DNA from: Salipiger abyssi
GTDB lineage: Bacteria; Pseudomonadota; Alphaproteobacteria; Rhodobacterales; Rhodobacteraceae
Direction: 5' to 3'
Assembly (NCBI RefSeq): GCF_017311415.1
Contig: NZ_JAEKIS010000004.1
Location: 186,001 to 250,000, forward strand
DNA: 64,000 nucleotides
In this document: piece after piece, positions 18,701 to 26,841 of the stretch
Position numbering within the stretch: the stretch's first letter is position 1
How the letters are laid out: each line of letters begins with the position of its first letter
The notes under the pieces: generated by a model
What the model was told of the DNA's origin: nothing
The model's database searches: none
Seen by the model: only the letters and a program-made list of their open reading frames with translations
Translations under genes and position numbers: made by a program

Positions 18701-19149
18701 CAGCGCCCCCACGCGACGAGATCGAGCGGCACGCCGAGCCCGTAGATGAAGATCGCGCTCGCCAGGATCGGCAGCACGACGGCAAGGCCCGCCATGCGCT
18801 TCAGCGTGCCGCGCCGGTCGGCAAGCACCGAAAGGACGCTCATCAGTATCGCCGAAGGGATCAGCCCGATGCGTTCCACCGTCAGTGCAAAGACCGAAAC
18901 GGCGGCGAAGGTGAAAAGCAGTGCGCGCCATTCCACATTGGGCAGGCTGCCGGAGCGCAGCACCGCAGGCAGCGCGATGATCAGGCCGAACCCGGCGAGG
19001 ATGAGGCCAAGGGCAAAGGGGAACATCCCCGGCCCCATGGTCAGCAGCGTGCCCAGATCGTAATGCGCGAAACTGTAGCCGCTGGCGGCGATCCCGATCA
19101 GCGCGAGAAGCGCCCCGGCCACGACATCCGTGTAATCCATGTTCCTCAT
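18700..19149 (-). CDS. tctB: Tripartite tricarboxylate transporter small permease TctB
   Basis: This 149-residue protein has four hydrophobic segments and the typical TctB profile, beginning with a helix around ALLALIGIAASGYSFAHYDL and the GPGMFPFALGLILAGFGLI segment. It is the poorly conserved small membrane subunit of the TTT importer. Two starts are possible, ATG at 19149 or ATG at 19140; the first is used here. It overlaps tctA by one base and lies 121 nt after the MarR gene in the same direction, so it may be co-transcribed with the Ohr-to-MarR genes upstream or have its own weak promoter. Confidence 0.88.
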   Translation of the reverse strand: MRNMDYTDVVAGALLALIGIAASGYSFAHYDLGTLLTMGPGMFPFALGLILAGFGLIIALPAVLRSGSLPNVEWRALLFTFAAVSVFALTVERIGLIPSAILMSVLSVLADRRGTLKRMAGLAVVLPILASAIFIYGLGVPLDLVAWGR

Positions 19150-19243
19150 GACAGTCCCTCTTCGCTGTCCGTCGGCACGTCTTCTCCGCCCGCCGGCGCG
19201 CGACCGGCGGTGAGGCTTGTCCCGAGTGCCATCGGGACCAAAG

Positions 19244-19262
19244 GGCGCCGCCGCGCGGCGCC
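19244..19262 (-). other. GC-rich hairpin just after the marR gene
   Basis: GGCGCC and GGCGCC form a 6-bp stem with a 7-nt loop starting 9 nt after the MarR stop. It is followed on the transcript by CTTTGGTCCC, not a real T-run. It could be a weak terminator separating the MarR gene from tctB. Confidence 0.3.
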
Positions 19263-19270
19263 GGGATGGT

Positions 19271-19822
19271 TCAGTCTGGCCCGCGTCCGGGCACCGTTGC
19301 GGGGCCGAGCGCGTCCGGGTCGGCGCCGGTCAGATCCCGGCTGCGGTCGTCCGGGCTGCGGGTGGCGGCCAGGTTGCCGGTCATCTTCGCGGCGACGCGC
19401 AGGAAGGTTTCATAGTCTTCCTCCGAGACACCCTGCCGCGCGCGCCCGTCGAGCTCCTCATGGGTCGCCTTCAGGCGCAGATAGAGCCGCCGCGCCGGCT
19501 GGGTGAGATAGATATTCACCTTCCGCCGGTCCTCGGGGTTGCGCAGACGCACGACGAGACCGGCGGTCTCCATCTGTCCGAGGATGGTCGCGGTGGCGCC
19601 CTCGACGAGCTGCGCGTCGCTGGCCAGCTCGCGCTGGGTCAGCCCGTCCCGTTCCCACAGACAGCGCAAAAAGATCGACATCGCCACCGACACACCCTCT
19701 GGCGCGATGCGGCGCTGCAATCCCAGCGTCAGCTCGCGGTTCAGATTACGCACCGTGAAGCCGAGCGCCCGGTAGGTGCCGCTTTCGTCGATCTGCTCGC
19801 CGTCCGTCTCGCTCACCGCCAT
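19271..19822 (-). CDS. MarR family transcriptional regulator
   Basis: The start is the ATG with complement 19820-19822 (MAVSETDGEQ), giving 183 residues. The winged helix-turn-helix spans about residues 50-110 (DGLTQRELASDAQLVEGATATILGQMETAGLVVR, read in parts; wing NPEDRRKVNIYLT). It sits fourth in a run with ohr, the racemase-like gene and the SDR. The only early cysteine is in FLRCLWERDG, not at the peroxide-sensing position of OhrR, so a small-molecule ligand is more likely than peroxide. It probably controls this operon and perhaps the tct genes downstream; an AT-rich palindrome upstream of ohr is a possible target. Confidence 0.88.
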   Translation of the reverse strand: MAVSETDGEQIDESGTYRALGFTVRNLNRELTLGLQRRIAPEGVSVAMSIFLRCLWERDGLTQRELASDAQLVEGATATILGQMETAGLVVRLRNPEDRRKVNIYLTQPARRLYLRLKATHEELDGRARQGVSEEDYETFLRVAAKMTGNLAATRSPDDRSRDLTGADPDALGPATVPGRGPD

Positions 19823-19871
19823 CCGTCCTTTTCCCGCGATGCCCCGAAGCAGGGGCCTTGCAATCCTAACC

Positions 19872-20627
19872 TCAGGTAGGCAGCCCCGAAACCGGCAGGA
19901 TCTGCCCGGTGATCCACGACGCCCGGTCGGAAGCCAGGAACAACACCGCGTCGGCGATGTCCTGGGGTTCGCCCAGCCGCTGCCCGACGAGCCGCGACCG
20001 GAATTCCGTCTGCCGCGCCGCGTCCCAGCCATCCCATTGCCGAATGGCATCTGGGCTGGTGAGCATGAAGCCGGGCGCCACCGAATTCACGGTGATCCCG
20101 AAGGGGGCCAGTTCGAGCCCCAGCTGCTTCACGAAGCCCACCGCGCCGTGTTTGGCGGAGCAATAGGCCTGCACGCCGGTCAGCGACGCCTTGAGCCCGG
20201 CGCCGCTGGTCACCACCACGATGCGCCCGCCGCCGGCAGCCTTCATGCCCGGCACCACGGCCTTGGAAAACAGGAAGGCACCCAGCATATTGGCATCGAC
20301 GATACGGTCCCAGCTCTGCCGCGTGACCTGCTCGACCGGCTGCGGCACCTCGCCCCTCAGCCCGCCGGCGGCGTAGACCAGCACGCTCACCGGCCCGTCG
20401 AGATCCGCCACGAGCGCCGCAATCGCCGCCTCGTCCGTCACGTCGAGCGCCACCGGCACGATCCGACCCGAACCCGCCTCACCGGCATAGGCCGCAACCT
20501 CCTCCACCAGCAGATCGCAGGCGATGACCTCGGCGCCGGCCTCGGCAAAGGACAGCGCCATTGCCCGGCCGATGCCGCGCGCAGCCCCGGCGACGATCAC
20601 CCGCTGCTTATCGAAGTCTATGTTCAT
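19872..20627 (-). CDS. SDR family NAD(P)-dependent oxidoreductase
   Basis: This 251-residue protein has the classical short-chain dehydrogenase layout: cofactor-binding GAARGIG near residue 14, a YAAGG segment corresponding to NNAG, catalytic Ser in VVTSGAG, and the YCSAK active-site Tyr-Lys pair, ending with the usual ASWITGQILPVSGG-like stretch. Asp38 in ACDLL favours NAD over NADP. Substrates of SDRs cannot be told from the motifs. It lies 49 nt upstream of the MarR gene and 23 nt downstream of the racemase-like gene, so it is likely a metabolic partner of those genes. Confidence 0.9.
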   Translation of the reverse strand: MNIDFDKQRVIVAGAARGIGRAMALSFAEAGAEVIACDLLVEEVAAYAGEAGSGRIVPVALDVTDEAAIAALVADLDGPVSVLVYAAGGLRGEVPQPVEQVTRQSWDRIVDANMLGAFLFSKAVVPGMKAAGGGRIVVVTSGAGLKASLTGVQAYCSAKHGAVGFVKQLGLELAPFGITVNSVAPGFMLTSPDAIRQWDGWDAARQTEFRSRLVGQRLGEPQDIADAVLFLASDRASWITGQILPVSGLPT

Positions 20628-20650
20628 CCGAATATCCTCTTTCCCGGGGC

Positions 20651-21379
20651 TCAGAACGCCGCCGCGCTGCGCGCGCCCTGGCGCAGCAGATCGAGCCCAC
20701 CGATCATCTCGGCGGTGCGCACGAGGATCTTTTCGCCGTTCAGCACCGGCACACCGCAGGCCTTCGACAGCTCGTATTCGTCCATCGCGGCGGGCATCAT
20801 CGAGAGGCCTTGCGGGAAGATCATCGTCGCGCCGCCGGCCACCAGCTCCTTCGCGACCTCGACCATGCGCTCGCGCACAAGCTCGCGTTTCACGTTTAGC
20901 TCGGGCAGTGGCACGTCGATCTGCTTGATCGCCGTGACCATCCAGTCAGCACGGTGCAGCGTGGCCTGCGCCATGATCGGGTCGATGATCTTTTCCTCAT
21001 AGACCATGATCCCCAGCTTGTGGCCGACATGGAAACCGAGCTGGTAGGCGACGTTATAGGCTGCCTGCCCGGTCGACACGATGGGCACGCTCTGGATCTC
21101 CTGACGCGAGGCCGCCGCGCCGGGCTCGATGCCGCCGGAGACCATGATCACGTCGGGGTTGCTCTCGGCCGCCGCCCTGGTGATCAGATGTGTGCGCTCG
21201 GCGACATCGGTGATGAAGTCCATCGAGAATTTCTGCGCGAAGACATTGTTCCCGCTGATGTTAAAATCCTCGAAGACGGTGCCCGGCGACGCGTAGGACT
21301 GGCGCCGTGCCTTGCGGCGGGCGATCTCTTCGGGGGGCAAACCGTCTGAGGAGCTCGGGCTGACTGCTGCGATCTTCAT
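20651..21379 (-). CDS. Asp/Glu racemase superfamily protein lacking both catalytic cysteines
   Basis: This 242-residue protein has the size and layout of the Asp/Glu/hydantoin racemase and maleate isomerase superfamily. The first catalytic Cys position, normally in a segment such as VxACxGDPG, reads VSGGIEPG (residues 80-87), and the second, normally LGCAGM, reads FPQGLSMMP (178-186). The only cysteine, Cys198, is in SKACGVPVLNG outside both sites. Two-base racemisation by thiols is therefore unlikely; a lyase, decarboxylase-like or binding role is possible. It stands between ohr (10 nt) and the SDR gene (23 nt). Confidence 0.82.
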   Translation of the reverse strand: MKIAAVSPSSSDGLPPEEIARRKARRQSYASPGTVFEDFNISGNNVFAQKFSMDFITDVAERTHLITRAAAESNPDVIMVSGGIEPGAAASRQEIQSVPIVSTGQAAYNVAYQLGFHVGHKLGIMVYEEKIIDPIMAQATLHRADWMVTAIKQIDVPLPELNVKRELVRERMVEVAKELVAGGATMIFPQGLSMMPAAMDEYELSKACGVPVLNGEKILVRTAEMIGGLDLLRQGARSAAAF

Positions 21380-21389
21380 GGCTGTGTCC

Positions 21390-21812
21390 TCACTCCGCCG
21401 CCGCGACGACGGTCACCTCGATATTGCCGCGCGTGGCGCGCGAGTACGGGCAGACGCTGTGGGTCTCGGCGGCCAGCGCCTCAACCGTCGCCGCGTCGAG
21501 ACCGGGGATCGCGACTTCGAGCTTCGCCTTGAGCGCAAAGCCACCCTCGGCGTCGTTGCCGAGCGTCACATGCGCGGTGACGACCGAGTCCGTCACATCA
21601 ACGCCCCGCCCCCTGGCCACATGTGCCAGCGCGCTCTGGAAACAGGCGGACCAGCCGGCGGCCAGCAGCAGCTCGGGGTTGCCACCCTTGCCGGTACCGG
21701 GACGCGACATAGCCAGATCCAGCTGCCCGTCGGAGGATACCGCGCGGCCGGCGCGCCCTCCGGTCGTCTCGACGGTGCCCGTGTAGAGCTCTTTCACGAT
21801 GTCGACGGTCAT
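21390..21812 (-). CDS. ohr: Organic hydroperoxide resistance protein, Ohr/OsmC family
   Basis: This 140-residue protein has the Ohr length and both redox cysteines: one in AAGWSACFQSAL and one in HSVCPYSRAT, plus the N-terminal YTGTVETTGGRAGRA segment. Ohr reduces organic hydroperoxides using a cysteine pair recycled by lipoylated proteins. It is the first gene of the racemase-SDR-MarR run, which may point to peroxide formation in that pathway or simply to a stress function. The MarR three genes downstream does not look like OhrR. The promoter must lie in the AT-rich region upstream. Confidence 0.92.
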   Translation of the reverse strand: MTVDIVKELYTGTVETTGGRAGRAVSSDGQLDLAMSRPGTGKGGNPELLLAAGWSACFQSALAHVARGRGVDVTDSVVTAHVTLGNDAEGGFALKAKLEVAIPGLDAATVEALAAETHSVCPYSRATRGNIEVTVVAAAE

Positions 21813-22122
21813 TCATCTCTCCCAGCTTGCTCGACAGGATCCTCCGCCACCTCAGGCGGGGTTTCGATCATTGAGCAGGAAAACCCTTCCGGTTGGAAGT
21901 ATTTTAGCAAGATGGCTAAGAATATTATTCCCGTCAGAAGTTTTTTGATGAAAAAATAGGATAAAAATACAATTTTTACAGATAAAGCGCCTCGAAGAGG
22001 CCAACGTCTCAAACAAAAACTTCTATACAAAAGTGTTTTCAAGACATCGATTCGGTCCCGCCGCCGTCCCGAAGAGACGACCACCGAAGCGGTCTGACAG
22101 CGCGAGTCGCAACTCGACACAA
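21813..22122. promoter_or_regulatory. AT-rich intergenic region upstream of ohr
   Basis: This stretch holds no supported gene. Its centre, about 21890-22040, is clearly more AT-rich than the surrounding DNA and must carry the promoter for the ohr operon. At 21904-21919 the palindrome TTAGCAAGATGGCTAA (arms TTAGC/GCTAA) resembles the short AT-rich dyads bound by MarR proteins and is about 90 nt upstream of ohr. The palindrome is visible; its use is inference. Confidence 0.45.
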
Positions 22123-22129
22123 CGAAAAA

Positions 22130-22153
22130 CCCCCGCGCGAAACCGCGCGGGGG
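22130..22153 (-). terminator. Rho-independent terminator of icd
   Basis: CCCCCGCGCG and CGCGCGGGGG form a perfect 10-bp stem with loop AAAC. Read on the minus strand it is followed directly by GTTTTTCGTTG, giving a T-tract. It lies 34 nt after the icd stop codon. It is the clearest intrinsic terminator in the window. Confidence 0.88.
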
Positions 22154-22187
22154 CTGTGTCTGAGTGCCGAAAACCGGCCTGGCTGGC

Positions 22188-24392
22188 TTAGCCGAAGATC
22201 GCGTTCAGCGTGGCCGAGGGGCGCATGACCGAAGCGGTTTTCGCCGCGTCGCCGTGGTAGTAGCCGCCCAGATCCGCGGGCTTGCCCTGCGCCGCCGCGA
22301 GCTCACCGACAATCGCCGCCTCGCCCTCGGACAGTGCCGTGGCGATAGGCGCGAAATGCGCGGCCAGATCGGCATCGTCCGATTGCGCCGCCAGCGCCTC
22401 GGCCCAGTAGCGGGCGAACCAGTAATGGCTGTCGCGGTTGTCCGGCTCACCCACCTTGCGCGAGGGCGAACGGTCGTTGTCGAGAATGCCTTGCGTCGCG
22501 GCATCGACCGCATCGCCCAGCACGCGGGCTTTCTCGTTGCCGGTCTGGTCGGCGAAGAACTTGAAGCTCTCGCCGAGCGCACAGAACTCGCCCAGGCTGT
22601 CCCAGCGCAGGTGGTTCTCTTCCATCAGCTGCTGGACGTGCTTGGGGGCCGAGCCGCCGGCACCGGTCTCGAACAGGCCGCCGCCATTCATCAGCTTGAC
22701 GATGGACAGCATCTTGGCCGAGGTCGCCAGCTCCAGGATCGGGAACAGGTCGGTCAGGTAGTCGCGCAGCACGTTGCCGGTGATGGCAATCGTGTTGTCG
22801 CCCTTTGTGATGGTTTCGAGCGAGGCAATGGTGGCCTCGCGCGGCGCCATGATCTCGAACTTGTCGGCGACGCCCTTGGCTTCGAGGATCGGGGTCACAT
22901 AGGCGATCAGCTCCGCGTCATGGGCGCGGTTCGCGTCCAGCCAGAAGATCGCCCGGTAGCCGGTGGCCTTCTGACGGTCGATGGCGAGGTTCACCCAGTC
23001 TTCGATCGGCGCCTGACGGGCCGAGGCCGAGCGCCAGATATCGCCCGCTTCGACATTGTGCGAATGCAGCACGGTGCCGTCGTCGAGGATCATCTTGACG
23101 GTGCCGGCTTCGGGCATCTCGAAGGTGGTCGGGTGCGAGCCGTATTCCTCAGCCTTCTGCGCCATCAGGCCGATATTCTGAACGGTGCCGGCGGTGGCCG
23201 GGTTCAGCTTGCCATTGGCCTTGAAGAACTCGATGGCCGCGTCATAGACCGGCGCATAGGAATTGTCGGGGATCACGCAGTTGGTGTCGTGTTCCTTGTT
23301 GTCCGGCCCCCAGCCCTTGCCGCCGGCGCGGATCAGCGCCGGCATCGAGGCGTCGATGATCACGTCCGAGGGGACGTGCAGGTTGGTGATGCCCTTATCG
23401 GAATTCACCATATACATCGGCGGACGTTCGACCCGCACCGCTTCGATGGCGGCGAGGATCTCGGGCTCGTCCTTGACGCGCTCCAGCAGCGCGCCGAGGC
23501 CGCCATTGGGGTTCACGCCCAGCTCTTTCATCTTGTCGCCGAACTGTTCGAAGACCGGCTTAAGCCAGGCCTTGACCGCGTGGCCGAAGATGATCGGGTC
23601 CGAGACCTTCATCATCGTCGCCTTCATGTGCAGCGAGAACAGCGTGCCCTCGGCCTTGGTCTTGGCGATCTCGTCCTCGAGGAAGGCATCGAGCGCCTTG
23701 GCGCTCATATAGGTGGCATCGACCACGGTGCCGGCGGGATAGGCCACGCCCTCTTTCAGCACGGTCTCGCCGCCGGCGCTTTCCAGCACGATCTTGGCGG
23801 TGGCGGCTTTCGGCAGCGTCGCCGAAACCTCGTTGGAGAAGAAATCGCCGCCCGACATCGCCGCGACGCGGGTCTTGCTCTCGGCGGTCCACTCACCCAT
23901 GCGGTGCGGGTTCGACTGAGCGAATTTCTTCACCGCTGCGGCGGCGCGGCGGTCGGAATTGCCCTCGCGCAGCACCGGGTTCACCGCCGAGCCCTTGATG
24001 GTGTCGTATTTGGAGCGGGCGGCTTTCTCCTCGTCGGTCGACGGGGAATAGGGATAATCGGGCAGCGCATAGCCCTGCGACTGGAGCTCTTTCACCGCGG
24101 CGACGAGCTGCGGCTCGGATGCCGAAATGTTCGGCAGCTTGATGACGTTGGCCTCGGGTTTCTTCACCCATTCGCCGAGCCAGGCGAGGTCGTCGGACTG
24201 TTTCTGTGCGTCGGTCCGCACTTCGGGGAAGGTCGCGAGGATGCGGCCGGCGAGCGAAATGTCCTTGGTGCCGACGGTGATTCCCGCCGCCCCGGCAAAG
24301 CTCTGGATGATCGGAAGCAGCGAGGCCGAGGCCAGCTCGGGCGCTTCGTCTACCTTGGTATACACAATATCGGGGGTCGTTTGGTCAGCCAT
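22188..24392 (-). CDS. icd: NADP-dependent isocitrate dehydrogenase, monomeric type
   Basis: The start is the ATG with complement 24390-24392 ([11 protein letters not shown]), with a GAGGAGCT ribosome-binding site 7 nt upstream; an ATG 18 nt further up overlaps this site. The 734-residue protein matches the length of monomeric (about 80 kDa) isocitrate dehydrogenases, and the [19 protein letters not shown] segment is diagnostic. It oxidises isocitrate to 2-oxoglutarate with NADP in the TCA cycle and supplies NADPH. It is a single-gene unit ending in a strong terminator and diverges from the parDE pair. It is a core gene among accessory ones. Confidence 0.97.
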   Translation of the reverse strand: MADQTTPDIVYTKVDEAPELASASLLPIIQSFAGAAGITVGTKDISLAGRILATFPEVRTDAQKQSDDLAWLGEWVKKPEANVIKLPNISASEPQLVAAVKELQSQGYALPDYPYSPSTDEEKAARSKYDTIKGSAVNPVLREGNSDRRAAAAVKKFAQSNPHRMGEWTAESKTRVAAMSGGDFFSNEVSATLPKAATAKIVLESAGGETVLKEGVAYPAGTVVDATYMSAKALDAFLEDEIAKTKAEGTLFSLHMKATMMKVSDPIIFGHAVKAWLKPVFEQFGDKMKELGVNPNGGLGALLERVKDEPEILAAIEAVRVERPPMYMVNSDKGITNLHVPSDVIIDASMPALIRAGGKGWGPDNKEHDTNCVIPDNSYAPVYDAAIEFFKANGKLNPATAGTVQNIGLMAQKAEEYGSHPTTFEMPEAGTVKMILDDGTVLHSHNVEAGDIWRSASARQAPIEDWVNLAIDRQKATGYRAIFWLDANRAHDAELIAYVTPILEAKGVADKFEIMAPREATIASLETITKGDNTIAITGNVLRDYLTDLFPILELATSAKMLSIVKLMNGGGLFETGAGGSAPKHVQQLMEENHLRWDSLGEFCALGESFKFFADQTGNEKARVLGDAVDAATQGILDNDRSPSRKVGEPDNRDSHYWFARYWAEALAAQSDDADLAAHFAPIATALSEGEAAIVGELAAAQGKPADLGGYYHGDAAKTASVMRPSATLNAIFG

Positions 24393-24558
24393 GGTACAGA
24401 GCTCCTCCATTTTCAGGAAATCCCGGCCGCAGGCTTTGGCGGCACATTACGGGTAGAGCCTGTAGCATCCCCGTGCAGGAGCGGAAAGCACCTATCCGCG
24501 CGTCCTGTCGGCTGTTAACGCCGCAACCCGGGCCTCACGCAGCGCAGATTGCAAAATG

Positions 24559-24582
24559 ATGCCTTTTGGCATAATATGCCAA
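24559..24582. promoter_or_regulatory. Double-palindrome operator of parDE
   Basis: TTGGCATAATATGCCAA at 24566-24582 is a perfect 17-bp palindrome. It overlaps a second dyad, ATGCC-TTTT-GGCAT at 24559-24572, which shares the GGCAT half-site. The three ATGCC/GGCAT boxes lie 24-47 nt upstream of parD. Ribbon-helix-helix antitoxins bind such repeated half-sites cooperatively to autorepress. Confidence 0.7.
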
Positions 24583-24605
24583 TGAAATTGCCCGGGAGCT
24601 TCGCA

Positions 24606-24869
24606 ATGTCCACACGCAATGTCGTTCTGACCGAAGAGCAGGACGCCTTCGTTCAGGCGCTGGTCGCCACGGGTCGGTTCCAGAACGCGAGCGAAGCGCT
24701 ACGCGCCGGGCTGCGCCTGCTCGAACAGGAAGAGAGCCAGACGCTGGATTTGCGCGCCCGACTGCGCGAGGGCTTGCGCCAGGCCGATCACGGGCTCCGC
24801 GCAGAGGGCAGCGGCGCCGAGGCAATCCGCGCAGCCTTTGCGGAGGCACGGGCGCGGCGGGGTGAGTGA
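24606..24869 (+). CDS. parD: Type II antitoxin, ParD family
   Basis: The ATG at 24606 gives 87 residues (MSTRNVVLTEEQ), preceded by GGGAGCTTCGCA. The N-terminus forms a ribbon-helix-helix DNA-binding domain (NVVLTEEQDAFVQALV, then GRFQNASEALRAGLRLLE), typical of ParD/CopG-like antitoxins, and the charged C-terminal tail (EAIRAAFAEARARRGE) is the toxin-wrapping region. It overlaps the downstream parE by 8 nt, the standard coupling. A double palindrome upstream is the probable autoregulatory operator. Confidence 0.9.
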   Translation: MSTRNVVLTEEQDAFVQALVATGRFQNASEALRAGLRLLEQEESQTLDLRARLREGLRQADHGLRAEGSGAEAIRAAFAEARARRGE

Positions 24870-25197
24870 CCGGAACCCGATCTGGCGGCTGACGCCGCAG
24901 GCACAGAACAGCCTGATCGGGATTGCGCTCTGGACGCTCGACCGCTTCGGTCCGGCGCAGGCCGAGATCTACGAGAACGAATTGCTGGCCCGTTGCGCGG
25001 AAATCGCCCGCGGTCGGGCGCATATACGCGATTGTTCCGCGCTGGCGGGCCTGCCCGCGAACCGTCTGTATTTCGCGCGGGCCGGCGAACATTTCGCGGT
25101 GTTCGCACGACGGGGCAACGAGGTGGTCTTCGTCGATTTCCTGCATGCACAGAGCAACCTGCCGACCCGGCTCGAAGCGCTGACTCTGCTGGACTGA
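24862..25197 (+). CDS. parE: Type II toxin, RelE/ParE family
   Basis: A GTG start at 24862 (VSDRNPIWRLTP) gives 111 residues and an 8-nt overlap with parD. The protein has the ParE fold pattern: WRLTPQAQNSLIGIALWTLDRFG (read in parts) with helix pair, then RDCSALAGLPANRLYFARAGEHFAVFARRGNEVVFVDFLH in strands. ParE toxins poison DNA gyrase; others of the superfamily cleave mRNA at the ribosome, and the two cannot be told apart here. The ABC permease gene ends 7 nt beyond on the opposite strand, so the two units converge with little space for terminators. Confidence 0.87.
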   Translation: MSDRNPIWRLTPQAQNSLIGIALWTLDRFGPAQAEIYENELLARCAEIARGRAHIRDCSALAGLPANRLYFARAGEHFAVFARRGNEVVFVDFLHAQSNLPTRLEALTLLD

Positions 25198-25203
25198 CCA
25201 CGC

Positions 25204-26001
25204 CTAACCGCCCTTGCGTCGCCGCGTCATGCCATAGGCCGGATCGTAGCCGACAAGTGCCAGGCCGAAGAACAGCACGAAACTCAGTGCCACCCAGAGC
25301 AGCGCCCAGCCGTTCAGGCTCTGATACAGTGCAAAGCGGATAAGTTCGACCGCATGGGTGAAGGGGTTGGCGGCGCAGATATCGCGCAGGATCGCCGAGC
25401 TTTCCGCCATTTTCCACAGCGGGTAGAGCGCGGTGGAGAGAAAGAACATCGGGAAGATGACGAAATTCATCACCCCCGCGAAATTCTCCAGCTGCCGGAT
25501 CGTCGAGGAGATCAGCAGTCCCAGCGCCCCCAGCATCAGCCCCGAGAGCACCAGCGCCGGCAGCACCGCCACATAGCCCAGCGGCGGCAGGGCGATGCCG
25601 AAGCCGGCGGCAATGGCGAGGAACACATAGACCTGGAGGATCGACACCGCGACCCCGGCCAGCAGCTTGCACAAGAGCAGCCACCAGCGCGGCAGCGGCG
25701 CGGTGAGCAAGAGCCGCATGGAGCCCATCTCCTGATCGTAGACCAGCGACAGCGAGCTCTGCATGCCGTTGAAAAGCTGGATCATGCCGCAGAGCCCCGG
25801 CACGATATAGACCTCATAGGTGATATAGGTCTCGTAGGGCGGGATGATCGACAGCCCCAGCGCCGCGCGGAAACCGGCGGCAAAGACCACCAGCCAGACC
25901 AGCGGCCGCACCAGCGCCGCGAGGAACCGCGAGCGCTGATGGATGAAACGCAGCGCCTCGCGGCGGACGATGGCGAAAAGCGCAATCAGCCAGGGGGTCA
26001 C
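25204..26001 (-). CDS. ABC-2 type permease of the PQQ-alcohol-oxidation-associated exporter (PedC-like)
   Basis: A GTG start at 26001 overlaps the ATPase stop, giving 265 residues. Six membrane segments and the family stretch YIVPGLCGMIQLFNGMQSS, followed by YDQEMGSMRLLLTAPLPRWW, match the permease type found next to PQQ-dependent alcohol dehydrogenases in methylotrophs and Pseudomonas (PedC-like). Such ABC-2 systems are thought to export a product or toxic intermediate; the substrate is unknown. It works with the ATPase directly upstream. No quinoprotein dehydrogenase gene lies within the window, so the expected partners must be elsewhere. Confidence 0.85.
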   Translation of the reverse strand: MTPWLIALFAIVRREALRFIHQRSRFLAALVRPLVWLVVFAAGFRAALGLSIIPPYETYITYEVYIVPGLCGMIQLFNGMQSSLSLVYDQEMGSMRLLLTAPLPRWWLLLCKLLAGVAVSILQVYVFLAIAAGFGIALPPLGYVAVLPALVLSGLMLGALGLLISSTIRQLENFAGVMNFVIFPMFFLSTALYPLWKMAESSAILRDICAANPFTHAVELIRFALYQSLNGWALLWVALSFVLFFGLALVGYDPAYGMTRRRKGG

Positions 26002-26717
26002 GCGATGCCCTCCGCCGTCATCTCCATGAAGACCTCGGCCAGCGACCGGCCCCCGCGCAGATCGGCGGCGGGCTCATGCGCCAGCACCTCGCCCCGGTGC
26101 AGCACGACGACATCGTCGCCGTCGCCGATCTCGTCCACCAGATGGGTGGCCCAGAACACCGTCAGCCCGGTCTGCGCCAGCTCGTGCACATGCGCCACGA
26201 TAGCCTGCCGGCTCTTGAAATCGAGCCCCACCGTGGGCTCGTCGAGCAGCAGCACCTCGGGGTCGTGGATCAGCGCGCGGGCGATCTCCATCCGCCGCCG
26301 ATGGCCCCCATTGAGGCTGCGGACCTTCTCGCCGGCGCGTTCGGCCATGTCGAGCTGCGCCAGCGCCCGCTCGGTGCGCCGCGCCGCCTCGCGCCCGCCG
26401 ATGCCGTGCAGCGCCGCGAAATAGCGCATGTTCATCGCCACCGTCATGTCGAGATCCAGCGTCGGCTGCTGGAACACCACACCGATCTTCGACAGCGCCG
26501 CGCGCGGCTCTTTGGCGATATCGTGCCCGGCGACGGCGATACGCCCCTCACGGGTGACGAAGAGCCGTGTGAGCAGCGCGAACAGCGTCGACTTTCCCGC
26601 GCCGTTGGGTCCGAGCAGCGCGGTGAAGTGCCCGGGCCGCAGCGCAAAGCTCACCCCGTCGAGCGCCCGCTTGGCGCCGTAGCTGTAACCGAGATCGGTG
26701 ACTTCCAGCGCGGTCAT
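25998..26717 (-). CDS. ABC transporter ATP-binding protein of the PQQ-associated exporter
   Basis: The ATG with complement 26715-26717 (MTALEVTDLGYSYG) is chosen over a TTG 9 nt upstream, giving 239 residues. Walker A GPNGAGKST and Walker B VLLLDEPTVGLD are normal, and the H-loop reads FWATH. The signature motif reads SLNGGHRRRMEIAR instead of LSGGQ; LNGGH is characteristic of the ATPase subfamily linked with PQQ-dependent alcohol oxidation. It energises the ABC-2 permease encoded next. The 25-bp inverted repeat lies just upstream of this gene. Confidence 0.9.
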   Translation of the reverse strand: MTALEVTDLGYSYGAKRALDGVSFALRPGHFTALLGPNGAGKSTLFALLTRLFVTREGRIAVAGHDIAKEPRAALSKIGVVFQQPTLDLDMTVAMNMRYFAALHGIGGREAARRTERALAQLDMAERAGEKVRSLNGGHRRRMEIARALIHDPEVLLLDEPTVGLDFKSRQAIVAHVHELAQTGLTVFWATHLVDEIGDGDDVVVLHRGEVLAHEPAADLRGGRSLAEVFMEMTAEGIA

Positions 26718-26745
26718 GTCAGGCAAACCTCTTCAAAACGGGCGT

Positions 26746-26815
26746 GGAGGCCCCGGATCAAGTCCGGGGCGGGGGATCCCTGCTGTTCGCGCCCCGGACT
26801 TGATCCGGGGCCTCC
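26746..26815. repeat. Perfect 25-bp inverted repeat with nested CCCCGGA/TCCGGGG palindromes
   Basis: The arm at 26746-26770 (GGAGGCCCCGG then ATCAAGTCCGGGGC) is exactly reverse-complementary to 26791-26815, with a 20-nt spacer. Each arm itself contains CCCCGGA-TCAAG-TCCGGGG, a 19-nt dyad. The element lies between the orphan permease gene and the exporter ATPase gene, both read leftward. Extragenic palindromes with this core are, from memory, common in alphaproteobacterial genomes. It could act as a transcript-end structure. Confidence 0.8.
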
Positions 26816-26841
26816 CGCTCTCCGCCGAAACGCCACACCGC

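Noticed and set aside
19271-19822. The MarR protein as OhrR controlling ohr by peroxide sensing.
   Set aside because: The reactive N-terminal cysteine expected in OhrR is not present and the gene is three positions away from ohr.
24788-25684. A 298-residue minus-strand frame across parDE.
   Set aside because: Composition is antisense-like and it overlaps both the toxin gene and the ABC permease, which have clear family matches.
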